NCBI GenBank assembly: GCA_040753075.1
Contig: JBFMHA010000004.1
Location: 37,386 to 101,385, forward strand
Direction of reading: 5' to 3'
Source of the DNA: UBA6814 sp040753075
GTDB taxonomy: Bacteria; Desulfobacterota; Desulfovibrionia; Desulfovibrionales; Desulfovibrionaceae
DNA length: 64,000 nt
Position 1 is the first letter of the stretch. Every line of letters starts with the position of its first letter. Positions 35,413-43,194 of this stretch are shown here, one piece after another. Below the pieces are notes generated by a model. It had not been told where the DNA came from, made no database searches, and was given only the letters and a program-made list of their open reading frames with translations. Position numbers and translations under genes: made by a program.

Positions 35413-35676
35413 ATGCACGAAGCATCCCTCGCCAAGCGCTGGCTGGCCCTGGCCCTGTGCGCCCTGTGCTGCTGGGCCATGATGTTCGTGGTCCTGCCCG
35501 CGGTGAACCGGGCCTTCCCGGCCATGGGCAGGCTGGCCGCCGTCATCGAGGACAAGGACATCCGCACCGGCATGTTCTTCTACACCGACGTGGAGGTCTC
35601 GGGCGCGGCCAACCTGAACATGGAGAACACCATGCGCTTCATGCCCCGGGGCGGGCCGAAGGCGGAGAAGGACTAG
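35413..35676 (+). CDS. 87-aa single-pass membrane protein downstream of the exporter
   Basis: One membrane helix (about residues 9-30, ALALCALCCWAMMFVVLPAV) is followed by a periplasmic part with EDKDIRTGMFFYTDVEVSGAAN. It lies 80 bases after the exporter and probably shares its transcript, so it may be an accessory subunit. GGAGGAC lies just before the ATG. I do not recognise a family. Its stop overlaps the convergent next gene by 4 bases. Confidence 0.65.
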   Translation: MHEASLAKRWLALALCALCCWAMMFVVLPAVNRAFPAMGRLAAVIEDKDIRTGMFFYTDVEVSGAANLNMENTMRFMPRGGPKAEKD

Positions 35677-36032
35677 TCCGAGCAGTCGAACATGGCCTCC
35701 ACGTCGGCGCGTACGGTGCGGATGAAGGCCGCCATGCGCCAGGTGCAGGCCAGGAAGTAGACCGCCTGCTCCAGGCCGGTCGTGCCCAGGCCCTGCTCCT
35801 GCAGGTAGATGCGGAGCCCCAGGGCCAGGGCCGCGCCGCAGGCCAGGGCGGTGAGCATCCGGTTGTTGAGCCGGCGCAGCAGGCCGCGGGCGTCGATTTC
35901 CTTGCGGGCGAAGAGGACCGCCGCGGCCAAGGCCCCGAGCAGCCCCTTGAAGGTCCGCCCGAAGAGCTCCACCGAGGCCGCGCCCATGAGCGCGGCGAAG
36001 AACGCCAGCACCGCCTCCTGCATCGCCGCCAT
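35673..36032 (-). CDS. Hypothetical small membrane protein
   Basis: The protein of about 119 residues has hydrophobic segments around residues 5-20, 28-40 and 60-72 and a C-terminal amphipathic part with AFIRTVRADVEAMFDCSD. It resembles unassigned small membrane proteins with no enzyme motif. Start choice is uncertain among ATGs at 36095, 36032 and 36023; GGGG lies just before 36032. It is convergent with the 87-aa gene and divergent from the heme kinase. Confidence 0.5.
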   Translation of the reverse strand: MAAMQEAVLAFFAALMGAASVELFGRTFKGLLGALAAAVLFARKEIDARGLLRRLNNRMLTALACGAALALGLRIYLQEQGLGTTGLEQAVYFLACTWRMAAFIRTVRADVEAMFDCSD

Positions 36033-36163
36033 CCCCGGGGACCGGAAGGTCTCCCCTTGTATGCACCTGTACGCGCCGGCCGCGCGGCCGGTCAAGCCCG
36101 GCCTTGCCAGGCCCGCCGGCCGCGGGTAGGGAAGGCGCAGGGCCCAGGGCCCGGGATCGCGCC

Positions 36164-38608
36164 ATGAAGATGCCCCGCTTCTACTCCGCCCAGAGCCGCT
36201 TTCTCGGCGGCCTGACCCTGGCCGCCATCGTGGTGGGCTCGCTCTTCGCCGCGGGCTTCTACCTGCAGATCCGCCAGGTGCTGGAGAACGAGGTCAGGGA
36301 GCGGGCCGAGCTCATCCTCTCCCAGGCCGAGGCCGTGCAGCGCTACGTGCGCAAGGTGCTGCGCCCGCGCATGTACGAGGAGGTCCCGGACAAGTTCATC
36401 ATCGAGGCCATGTCCACCTCCTTCGTGTCCCGTTCGGTCATGGAGGGGGCCAAGGAGCACACCGAGAACCTCCTCTACCGCCGGGTGGCGGTGAACGCCC
36501 GCAACCCCCAGTTCGAGGCCACCCCGCACGAGCGGGAGCTCATCGCCTTCTTCGCCGCGAACCCCAACGTGGAGCACTACGAGGGCCGGCGCACCCTGGA
36601 CGGGGCGGAGTTCTTCGTCACCGCCCGGCCGGTGCGCTTCGAGGCCGGATGCATGCACTGCCACGGCGATCCCGCCGACGCCCCGGTCGAGGTCCTGGAG
36701 CGCTACGGCCAGCGCGGCTTCGGCCACGAGGAGGGGAGCATCGGGGGCATGGACTTCGTGGGCCTGCCCATGACCGCGGCCGTGGCCAAGATCCAGCGGC
36801 GCGTGGTGGCCTACCTGCTCATCTTCACCTGCGCCGCGCTGCTCTTCTTCGCGGCCAGCCACCTGGTGTTCAAGCGGGTGGTGGTGGGCAACCTGCGGGG
36901 CCTGGCCCAGGTGCTCCGGGCCACGGCCGACGACGACACCGGCGAGGCCCTGGCCCGCCAGGTGCAGAGCCGGGACGAGATCGCCGAGATGGTGGAGGGC
37001 GTGGAGCAGCTCTCCGAGCACCTGGCCGAGACCCGCCGCCAGCTGCGGGAGCACGCCGCCACCCTGGAGGACAAGGTCGAGCGGCGCACGGCCGAACTCT
37101 CCCGGGAAATGGCCGAGCGCGAGGCGGACGTGGCCCTGTTCGTGGACCTCCTGGCCGGCTTCCACGGCAGCCAGACCCGGCCCGAACTGTGGCGCAGCGC
37201 CCTGCCCCTCATGGCCCGCCGTTTCGGCCTGACCCGGGCGGCCTACGTATGCACCTTCGCCTCCCACAACTCCTATGTCTGGCCGGCGGACCAGGCGCCC
37301 CCGGAACTGCCCGCGGACTGGCTGGATCTGCTCACCGGTTCGCGGGACCGGGTGGAGGACGGCAGGGCCTTCGTGCCCGTGGAGTCCTCCGAGGGACACC
37401 CCGAAGGCCTCCTGTGCCTGGAGCGCCGCGCCGGGGAGGCCTTCGCCGAACGCGACCGGCCGCTGCTGCGCGCCCTGGGCCGGCAACTGGGCATCGCCGC
37501 GGACTACCTGGGCGCCCTGGACAGCATCCTGCGCCACAGCGAGAAGCTGCAGTCCATCTTCGAGGGCATCAGCGACCCGCTCCTGCTCATGGATGCCGGC
37601 GGCCGGGCCATCGTCACCAACCAGGCCGCCCGGGACCTGGCCGCGGAGCTTTCCGCAGGAAGGGTGGAGGACGGGGACCTCATTCCCCTGCTCTGCGTGG
37701 GCCACGGCCAGGGCGGAGACTGCGACATCTCCCGGGCCGCGGTTCGGGGCGAGTACGCCTCCCGGGAGGTGCTCACCGCCGAGGGCCGGACCTTCGCCCT
37801 GGGCCTGCACCCGGTGGCGGGCGGCCGGGACGAGGCCGGCCGGCTGGTGGTCCATGTGCGCGAGGTCACGGCCGAGCGCCGGCTCTTCGAGCAGATGTCC
37901 CGGGCCGAGCGGCTGGCCTCGGTGGGCAAGCTGGCCGCGGGGCTGGCCCACGAACTGAACAACCCTCTGGGCGTCATCCGCTGCTATGCCGAGCTCCTGG
38001 CCAAGTCCGCGTCCAGCCAAGAGCAGCAGGGCGACGTCGCGGTGATCCTCAAGCACACCGACCAGGCCAAGAACGTGCTGCGCGACCTGCTGGACTTCGC
38101 CCGGCCCAAGGCCGCCACCGACCGGGACACGGACCTGGCCGAGGCCGCCCGCGCCGTGGCCGGGATCTTTTCGGTGCAGGCCGCCAAGCGGGGGGCCTCC
38201 ATCTCGGTCACGGCCCCGCCGGGCCTGCCCTCGGTGCGGGTGGAGCCCCAGGCGGTGGAGCACATGCTGGCCAACCTGCTGCTCAACGCCCTGGACGCGC
38301 TGCCTGCGCAGGGCGGCGCGGTCAGCGTGGGCCTGGAGCCCGACCCGGCCGCGGGCGAGGTCGTCCTGCGGGTGGCGGACAACGGCCCGGGAATCCCGGC
38401 CGAGGACCTGCCGCACGTCTTCGACCCCTTCTTCACCACCAAGGCCGTGGGCAAGGGCACCGGCCTGGGGCTCACGGTGGTCTACGGGTCCATGCGCAAC
38501 CTGGGCGGCCGGGTGGAGGCCGCCAACCGGCCCGGGGGCGGCGCGGTGTTCTCCCTGTACTTTCCCCTGCGCCCCGGGTCCGGGAGCGCTTCCCCGGAGG
38601 CGGCATGA
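36164..38608 (+). CDS. c-type-heme histidine kinase (Tll0287/DUF3365 sensor)
   Basis: The 814-aa protein has a membrane helix (about 14-34), then a periplasmic Tll0287-like domain with the c-heme motif C163-M-H-C166-H167, a second helix (about 208-232), HAMP, a coiled coil, a GAF-like region (about 325-445), PAS (about 460-570), HisKA with H596 in AHELNNPLGVI and HATPase (NLLLNALDALP, DNGPGIP, GTGLGLT). The NtrB-like HELNNP box fits control of a sigma-54 activator, which is encoded next with an ATGA overlap. A bound heme suggests sensing of redox state, oxygen or a gas such as NO or CO in the periplasm. Confidence 0.88.
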   Translation: MKMPRFYSAQSRFLGGLTLAAIVVGSLFAAGFYLQIRQVLENEVRERAELILSQAEAVQRYVRKVLRPRMYEEVPDKFIIEAMSTSFVSRSVMEGAKEHTENLLYRRVAVNARNPQFEATPHERELIAFFAANPNVEHYEGRRTLDGAEFFVTARPVRFEAGCMHCHGDPADAPVEVLERYGQRGFGHEEGSIGGMDFVGLPMTAAVAKIQRRVVAYLLIFTCAALLFFAASHLVFKRVVVGNLRGLAQVLRATADDDTGEALARQVQSRDEIAEMVEGVEQLSEHLAETRRQLREHAATLEDKVERRTAELSREMAEREADVALFVDLLAGFHGSQTRPELWRSALPLMARRFGLTRAAYVCTFASHNSYVWPADQAPPELPADWLDLLTGSRDRVEDGRAFVPVESSEGHPEGLLCLERRAGEAFAERDRPLLRALGRQLGIAADYLGALDSILRHSEKLQSIFEGISDPLLLMDAGGRAIVTNQAARDLAAELSAGRVEDGDLIPLLCVGHGQGGDCDISRAAVRGEYASREVLTAEGRTFALGLHPVAGGRDEAGRLVVHVREVTAERRLFEQMSRAERLASVGKLAAGLAHELNNPLGVIRCYAELLAKSASSQEQQGDVAVILKHTDQAKNVLRDLLDFARPKAATDRDTDLAEAARAVAGIFSVQAAKRGASISVTAPPGLPSVRVEPQAVEHMLANLLLNALDALPAQGGAVSVGLEPDPAAGEVVLRVADNGPGIPAEDLPHVFDPFFTTKAVGKGTGLGLTVVYGSMRNLGGRVEAANRPGGGAVFSLYFPLRPGSGSASPEAA

Positions 38609-40005
38609 GCGTCGAGCCCCAGCGCATCCTGGTGGTGGACGACGAGGCCGACTTCGCCCGCGGCCTGGTGCGCCTTTTGGACGCGGAGTTCCCCGCGGCC
38701 CGGGCCGAGGCCGCCGGGTCCGGGGAGGAGGGCCTGCGGGCGCTGGCCGAGCGCGGCGCGGACCTGGTGCTCACCGACCTGCGCATGCCGGGCATGGACG
38801 GCCTGGCCTTCCTGGCCCTGGCCCTGGCCCGGGAGCCGCAGCTCACGGTGGTCATGCTCACCGCCCACGGCAGCATCGAAACCGCGGTGCAGGCCGTGCG
38901 CGAAGGCGCCTACGACTTCCTGACCAAGCCGGTCTCGGGCGCGGACCTGTTCCGGGTGGTGGGCAAGGGCCTGGAGCGCAGCCGGCTCGTGGCCGAGAAC
39001 CGCCGGCTGCAGGGCCTCCTCGCCGGGCAGCGCCAGACGCTGGTGGGGACCAGCCCGGCCATGCACCGGCTGCGCCAGGCCATCGCCGCGGTGGCCCGCG
39101 CCGACTACCCGGTCCTGGTGCGCGGGGAGTCCGGCGCGGGCAAGGAGCTGGTGGTGCGGCTCATCCACGCGTCCTCGCCCCGGTCCGCCCGGCCCCTGGT
39201 GGCGGTCAACTGCCCGGCGGTGCCCGAGAACCTCATGGAGAGCGAGCTGTTCGGCCACGTGAAGGGGGCCTTCACCGGCGCAGACCGCGACCGGCAGGGC
39301 CTGTTCGCGGCCGCGGACGGAGGCGTCCTGCACCTGGACGAGATCGGGGACATCTCCCCCGGGGTGCAGACCAAGCTCCTGCGGGTGCTCCAGGAGCGCG
39401 AGGTGCGGCCGGTGGGCTCGGGCAAGACCCTGCGGGTGGACGCCCGGGTGGTGGCCTCCACCAACCAGGACCTGGAGGCCAAGATCGCCGCCCACGCCTT
39501 CCGCGAGGACCTCTACTACCGCCTCAACGTGCTCACCGTGAACGTGCCGCCCCTGCGCGAGCGGGTGGAGGACATCCCCCTGCTGGCCCAGCATTTCCTG
39601 GGCCAGGCCGCCAAGGAGATGGGAGCGCCGGGCAAGGCCGCGTCCCCCGAGGTTCTGGCCTGGCTGGCCGGCCGGGACTGGCCGGGCAACGTCCGTGAGC
39701 TGCAGAACTTCATGCGCCGCCTGGCGGTGTTCTGTCCCGAGCCGGAAGTGACCATGCGCTGGGTGAGCATGGCCGCAAGCGGGGCCTGTCCCGGGCCCGC
39801 GGACCACGGCGCCCGCCTGTCGGCCTACAAGGACGCCAAGGCCCGGGTGGTGGACCAGTTCACCGCGGGGTACGTGCGGGAGCTCCTGCGCTCCTGCAAG
39901 GGCAACATTTCCGAGGTCGCGCGGGTTTCGGGCCTGTCCCGGGTGGCGGTGCAGAAGATCCTGGGCCGCCTGGGCCTGGACCCGCGCCATTTCAGGTCGG
40001 ACTGA
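38605..40005 (+). CDS. NtrC-family sigma-54-dependent response regulator
   Basis: The 466-aa protein has a receiver (residues 5-120; phospho-acceptor D58 in LVLTDLRMPG, Lys in FLTKPV), an AAA+ domain (Walker A GESGAGKE, GAFTGA loop at 221-226 for sigma-54 contact, Walker B GGVLHLDEIGD, R-finger region NVRELQN) and a Fis-type helix-turn-helix at the C-terminus (ISEVARVSGLSRVAVQKILGRL). Its start overlaps the stop of the heme kinase (ATGA), making a certain cognate pair. The sigma-54 promoter with paired sites 5 kb upstream is the most likely target. Confidence 0.93.
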   Translation: MSVEPQRILVVDDEADFARGLVRLLDAEFPAARAEAAGSGEEGLRALAERGADLVLTDLRMPGMDGLAFLALALAREPQLTVVMLTAHGSIETAVQAVREGAYDFLTKPVSGADLFRVVGKGLERSRLVAENRRLQGLLAGQRQTLVGTSPAMHRLRQAIAAVARADYPVLVRGESGAGKELVVRLIHASSPRSARPLVAVNCPAVPENLMESELFGHVKGAFTGADRDRQGLFAAADGGVLHLDEIGDISPGVQTKLLRVLQEREVRPVGSGKTLRVDARVVASTNQDLEAKIAAHAFREDLYYRLNVLTVNVPPLRERVEDIPLLAQHFLGQAAKEMGAPGKAASPEVLAWLAGRDWPGNVRELQNFMRRLAVFCPEPEVTMRWVSMAASGACPGPADHGARLSAYKDAKARVVDQFTAGYVRELLRSCKGNISEVARVSGLSRVAVQKILGRLGLDPRHFRSD

Positions 40006-40009
40006 GAAG

Positions 40010-40813
40010 ATGCTGCGCGAGTTCCTGGCCTGGCTGGCCATCTCCTGCCCGGGGCCGTCCCGGCGGCTGGGCCTGGCCGCGGAATCCGTGGGCATCGCCT
40101 TCCGCCACCGCCGCTGCGCCCGGGCCTGGGAGCCGCACCTGGCACGCTGCAAGTCCCTGGTCCTGGCCGCGGCCCGGGACTGTCCCGGCCGGGGACTGGC
40201 GGTGGTGGTGGGCTCGGGTCCGCTCCTGGACGTGCCGCTGGCCGGACTGTCGGATCTTTTCGACCGGGTGGTCCTGGCCGATGCGGTGCATCCCCGCGCC
40301 GCCCGGCGCGCCGCCGCGGCCCTGCCCAACGTGGAGCTCCTCCAGTTCGACGCCACCGGCCTGCACGCCGAGCTGGCCGCCCTGTGCCGGGACCGGCGCG
40401 GCCCCCTGCCGGCGCCCGCCCCGCCGGTCCTGCCCGGGCCGCGTCCGGATTTCCTGGTGTCGCTGAACCTGCTCTCCCAGCTGGCCATCCGGCCGGTGGC
40501 CGCCCTGCGCCGCAGCCTGGCCGATCCCGACGAGGCCGGGCTCAGGGCCCTGGCCCGGAGCCTGGTGGACGCCCACCTGGCCTGGCTGCCCGGGGCTGCG
40601 GACCGGGTCTGCCTGGTCTCGGATTTCCTGCGCCTGGTGCGCGGGGACCGGGGCGAAATGGAGCGCGCGGATCTCCTGCACGGCGCGGTTCTGCCTCCCG
40701 GCGAGACCTGGGAGTGGCTCCTGGCCCCCCGGCCCGAGGCCCGGGCCGACGCGGACGTGGTCCACCTGGTCCGCGGCGCGCCGGACCTGGGCTTGGCCCT
40801 CAAGGCAGGTTGA
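40010..40813 (+). CDS. Hypothetical protein, possible methyltransferase fold
   Basis: The 267-aa protein starts 4 bases after the response-regulator gene. The segment LAVVVGSGPLLDVPLAGLSDLFDRVVLADAVHP resembles the glycine-rich loop and acidic strand of SAM-binding Rossmann folds, followed by FLVSLNLLSQL at the position of motif IV. It is otherwise Ala/Arg/Leu-rich with no catalytic motif that I recognise. It may belong to the same transcript as the kinase and regulator by spacing, but no functional tie is evident. Confidence 0.6.
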   Translation: MLREFLAWLAISCPGPSRRLGLAAESVGIAFRHRRCARAWEPHLARCKSLVLAAARDCPGRGLAVVVGSGPLLDVPLAGLSDLFDRVVLADAVHPRAARRAAAALPNVELLQFDATGLHAELAALCRDRRGPLPAPAPPVLPGPRPDFLVSLNLLSQLAIRPVAALRRSLADPDEAGLRALARSLVDAHLAWLPGAADRVCLVSDFLRLVRGDRGEMERADLLHGAVLPPGETWEWLLAPRPEARADADVVHLVRGAPDLGLALKAG

Positions 40814-40908
40814 GTCGCCCAGATGACAAGGCGAGGTTTTTGATATATGGCTATTCTCCAAAAAAATGTGGTCGGAATTGCGGGATGTTCCGGCCGCAGG
40901 GGGTGGGG

Positions 40909-42237
40909 ATGGACGCCTTTGACACGGTCTTCGGTCACGTGGAGAAATCCGGCCGGTTCGCCATCCTGAGCAGCGACGTCGGCTTCATCAGCCTTTTCCG
41001 GCATCTGCTGCAGGATACCTTCGCCGTGGGCCAGGATCGGGCCGCGGCCTATTCCAACCCTTCGGTGTTCCTCTCGTCCCTGTCCGGCATGAACGGCAGC
41101 CAGAGGCCTCCCTTCTTCGTGGTGGATCGGGTGGTGGCCGGCAAGGAGAGCACCTTCGCGGTGAGGTCCGTGCGCAGGGCCATGCCCCTGGCCCCCATCC
41201 TGCTGGTGACCGACGATGCGGACGCCAAGCGGCTCATTGCCTACCTGGAGGCCGGCGCGGACGGGGTGCTGCGCAAGCCGGCCAACGCCGAAACCCTGCT
41301 CGTGCGCATGGCCCAGGTCCTGGATCCGCCCGCGCCCGGCGCCAAGGCCAAGCGCCAGGCCGGCCGGCTCATCGCCCAGGGCGATCATCGCCAGGCCCTG
41401 CAGAGCGCCTGGCGGCTTCTGGCCGAGCACCCGGATTGCGCCGAGGCCTTCCAGGTCATCGGCGACGCCCAACTGGCCCTGGGCAACCTGGCCCAGGCCG
41501 CCGAGGCCTACCTGAACGCCTGCCGCCGGGCCAAGCTGGCCCTGGAGCCCCTGGGCCGTCTGGCCGAGGTGTACCGGGTCAGCGGCGACAACGCCCGTCG
41601 GCTCAAGTGCCTGCAGGCCATGGATCGGCTGTGCGACCTGAACCCGGACCGCAAGGTGGACATGGGCGGCATCCACTATACCCTGGGCCAGCAGGTGGCG
41701 GCCGAGAGCTTCTTCGCCGCGGCCATGCGGATCACCGCGCAGGAGTTGACGGAGTGCGCCTCGGCGGTGCTCTCCCGCATCGGCGACGTCTATGCCGAGT
41801 CCGAGCCGGCGCAGGCCGAGGCGTATTACCGCAAGTCCCTGGAGACCAAGGGGCCGCGCCTGGACGCCGGGGACATGGCCACCATCAACCGCCTGGGCCT
41901 CAACCTGCGCCGCCGCGGCGACTGGCGGGGCGCGGTGCGGGAGTACAAGCGGGCCCAGGGCCTGGACCCGTCCCAGGACCATGTGGTGCTGTACAACATC
42001 GCCATGGCCCTGGCCGAGGGCCAGGATCACGACTCCGCGGCCAAGTATGCGGCCGCGGCCCTGAGGGCGTCCCCGGACGGCTTCAGGGGCAACGCCCGGG
42101 CCTGCTACAACCTTGCCCACATGTTCTACAAGGTGGACCAGCGCTCCCGCGCCCTGGAGTTCGCCGAGGCCTGCCTGGCGCTGGAGCCGGGCCACGGCCA
42201 GGCCAGGTCCCTGCGCGACGCGTTGCGGGTGCACTAG
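40909..42237 (+). CDS. Receiver-like domain fused to TPR repeats
   Basis: The 442-aa protein begins with a receiver-like domain (about 1-125). A possible phospho-acceptor Asp lies in PFFVVDRV, with LLVTDD and a Lys in LRKPAN at the expected places, but the N-terminal acidic pair is weak. The rest (about 135-440) is a series of TPR-like helical hairpins (for example QALQSAWRLLAEHPDCAEAF, AEAYLNACRRAKLALEPLG, AVREYKRAQGLDPSQDHVVL). Such proteins link signalling to protein assembly, often in motility. ATG at 40909 is preferred (GGGGGTGGGG before it); ATG at 40885 is also in frame. The upstream 100 bases are AT-rich. Confidence 0.75.
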   Translation: MDAFDTVFGHVEKSGRFAILSSDVGFISLFRHLLQDTFAVGQDRAAAYSNPSVFLSSLSGMNGSQRPPFFVVDRVVAGKESTFAVRSVRRAMPLAPILLVTDDADAKRLIAYLEAGADGVLRKPANAETLLVRMAQVLDPPAPGAKAKRQAGRLIAQGDHRQALQSAWRLLAEHPDCAEAFQVIGDAQLALGNLAQAAEAYLNACRRAKLALEPLGRLAEVYRVSGDNARRLKCLQAMDRLCDLNPDRKVDMGGIHYTLGQQVAAESFFAAAMRITAQELTECASAVLSRIGDVYAESEPAQAEAYYRKSLETKGPRLDAGDMATINRLGLNLRRRGDWRGAVREYKRAQGLDPSQDHVVLYNIAMALAEGQDHDSAAKYAAAALRASPDGFRGNARACYNLAHMFYKVDQRSRALEFAEACLALEPGHGQARSLRDALRVH

Positions 42238-42330
42238 CGCCGCGTCCGCAAAATGCCGTCAGGCATTTTGTGGACAACCATTCTGCATTGCTGCTGTGTC
42301 GAGTTGACTCGGCATGTCGCGTTATTTCAC
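42236..42330 (+). repeat. Dispersed hairpin repeat, copy A
   Basis: Starts at the stop codon of the TPR gene with GCGCCGCGTCCGCAA (identical to copy B). It continues with a near-perfect 14-bp stem around AAAATGCC-GTCA-GGCATTTT and a conserved tail ending GGCATGTCGCG(T)TATTTC. It separates two convergent genes. Confidence 0.6.
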
Positions 42331-42340
42331 GACCGAATGA

Positions 42341-42808
42341 TCAGGGTCTGGCCCCGTGGGAGCCCAGGGAGGTCATGCCCCCGGACTGGCCGGCCGCTGA
42401 GGCGGCCTTGGCCTGCGCCTCGTAGGCCTCCTGGAGCTGGGTCTGGAGCTCCGCCAGTTCGCTCTGCTTGGCCAGGATCTGCCGGCGCTTCTCGTCCTCG
42501 GAAAGGGACTGGTCCTGCTGGAGCTTCTCGATCTCCTGCTTGAGCCTGGCGATGCGCTCCTTGATCTGCCGGATGTGGCCCTCCTCCCGGCTCTCGTCCG
42601 GCGAGGACTCCTGGGCCTGGGCCTGGCGGGCGGCCATGTTCCGACCCAGTTCGGAGATGACCACGGTGTCGCCCCGGCCCCGGGCGACGTCCTCGCCCCC
42701 GGAGCCGTCCGGGGCGCGCAGGGCCGCGCCCATGGCGAAGGCTGGCTGGTTCACGGCGCGGGAGTCGTCCAGGGCGTAGGCTGAGGCGGCGGCCGGGGCG
42801 TCGGACAT
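42341..42808 (-). CDS. FlxA-like coiled-coil protein, sigma-28 dependent
   Basis: The 155-aa protein has a disordered first half and a strong coiled coil in the second (IRQIKERIARLKQEIEKLQQ, then EDEKRRQILAKQSELAELQT). This is the repeated Ile/Leu pattern of the FlxA-like family. In E. coli flxA is a class 3 flagellar gene read by sigma-28, and a matching sigma-28 promoter lies directly upstream here. GGAGG precedes the ATG. The C-terminus is short and Gly/Ala-rich. The role in motility or export is unknown. Confidence 0.7.
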   Translation of the reverse strand: MSDAPAAASAYALDDSRAVNQPAFAMGAALRAPDGSGGEDVARGRGDTVVISELGRNMAARQAQAQESSPDESREEGHIRQIKERIARLKQEIEKLQQDQSLSEDEKRRQILAKQSELAELQTQLQEAYEAQAKAASAAGQSGGMTSLGSHGARP

Positions 42809-42842
42809 GTCTGCCTCCGGGATGAAGGTGGATTGTTCATCC

Positions 42843-42870
42843 TGATCGGCAGGTTGCGGGAAAAACTTTA
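42843..42870 (-). promoter_or_regulatory. Sigma-28 (FliA) promoter of the FlxA-like gene
   Basis: TAAAGTTT (exact -35 consensus), a 12-base spacer and GCCGATCA (consensus GCCGATAA) lie 35 bases before the start. The first three bases are also the TAA stop of the upstream small gene. Confidence 0.8.
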
Positions 42871-43029
42871 CTCCCCGTCCTCGTGATCCCCGCCCCGGAG
42901 CCAGTCCCGCACGGGATTGCGCTCTCCCGGGCGGCGCTTCCGGTCGCGCCGGTCCTGCATCCGCTTGAAATAGACCATGTACAGCACGCCGATGGCCGCG
43001 ATGACCAGGATGAAGGCCGTGGTGCTCAT
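42868..43029 (-). CDS. 53-aa membrane protein
   Basis: A small gene with GGAGGACGCC before its ATG. The product has one membrane helix (STTAFILVIAAIGVLYMVYF) and a basic, then acidic, tail (KRMQDRRDRKRRPGER, then GGDHEDGE). Its stop codon is shared with the -35 element of the FlxA-like promoter. Such one-helix proteins with basic tails are common in Desulfovibrio genomes but unnamed. Function is unknown. Confidence 0.65.
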   Translation of the reverse strand: MSTTAFILVIAAIGVLYMVYFKRMQDRRDRKRRPGERNPVRDWLRGGDHEDGE

Positions 43030-43194
43030 GGCGTCCTCCGGGTTTGACGCAGTCTACCATCATCGGTTCCGGCGGGGCAATCTCGTCCGTTGCCGCCCCG
43101 CGAGGCCCGCGGGCTTTCCACGCGTCCCAGGCTGTGGTATGCGGGAGACATGGCCCGGCTGTCTTCACTGTGCAGCCAGTCAGGCCGAGGGGGC

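Noticed and set aside
40866..40885. Sigma-54-like GG...GC pair upstream of the receiver-TPR gene
   Set aside because: The spacing between GG and GC is 8 bases instead of 10.
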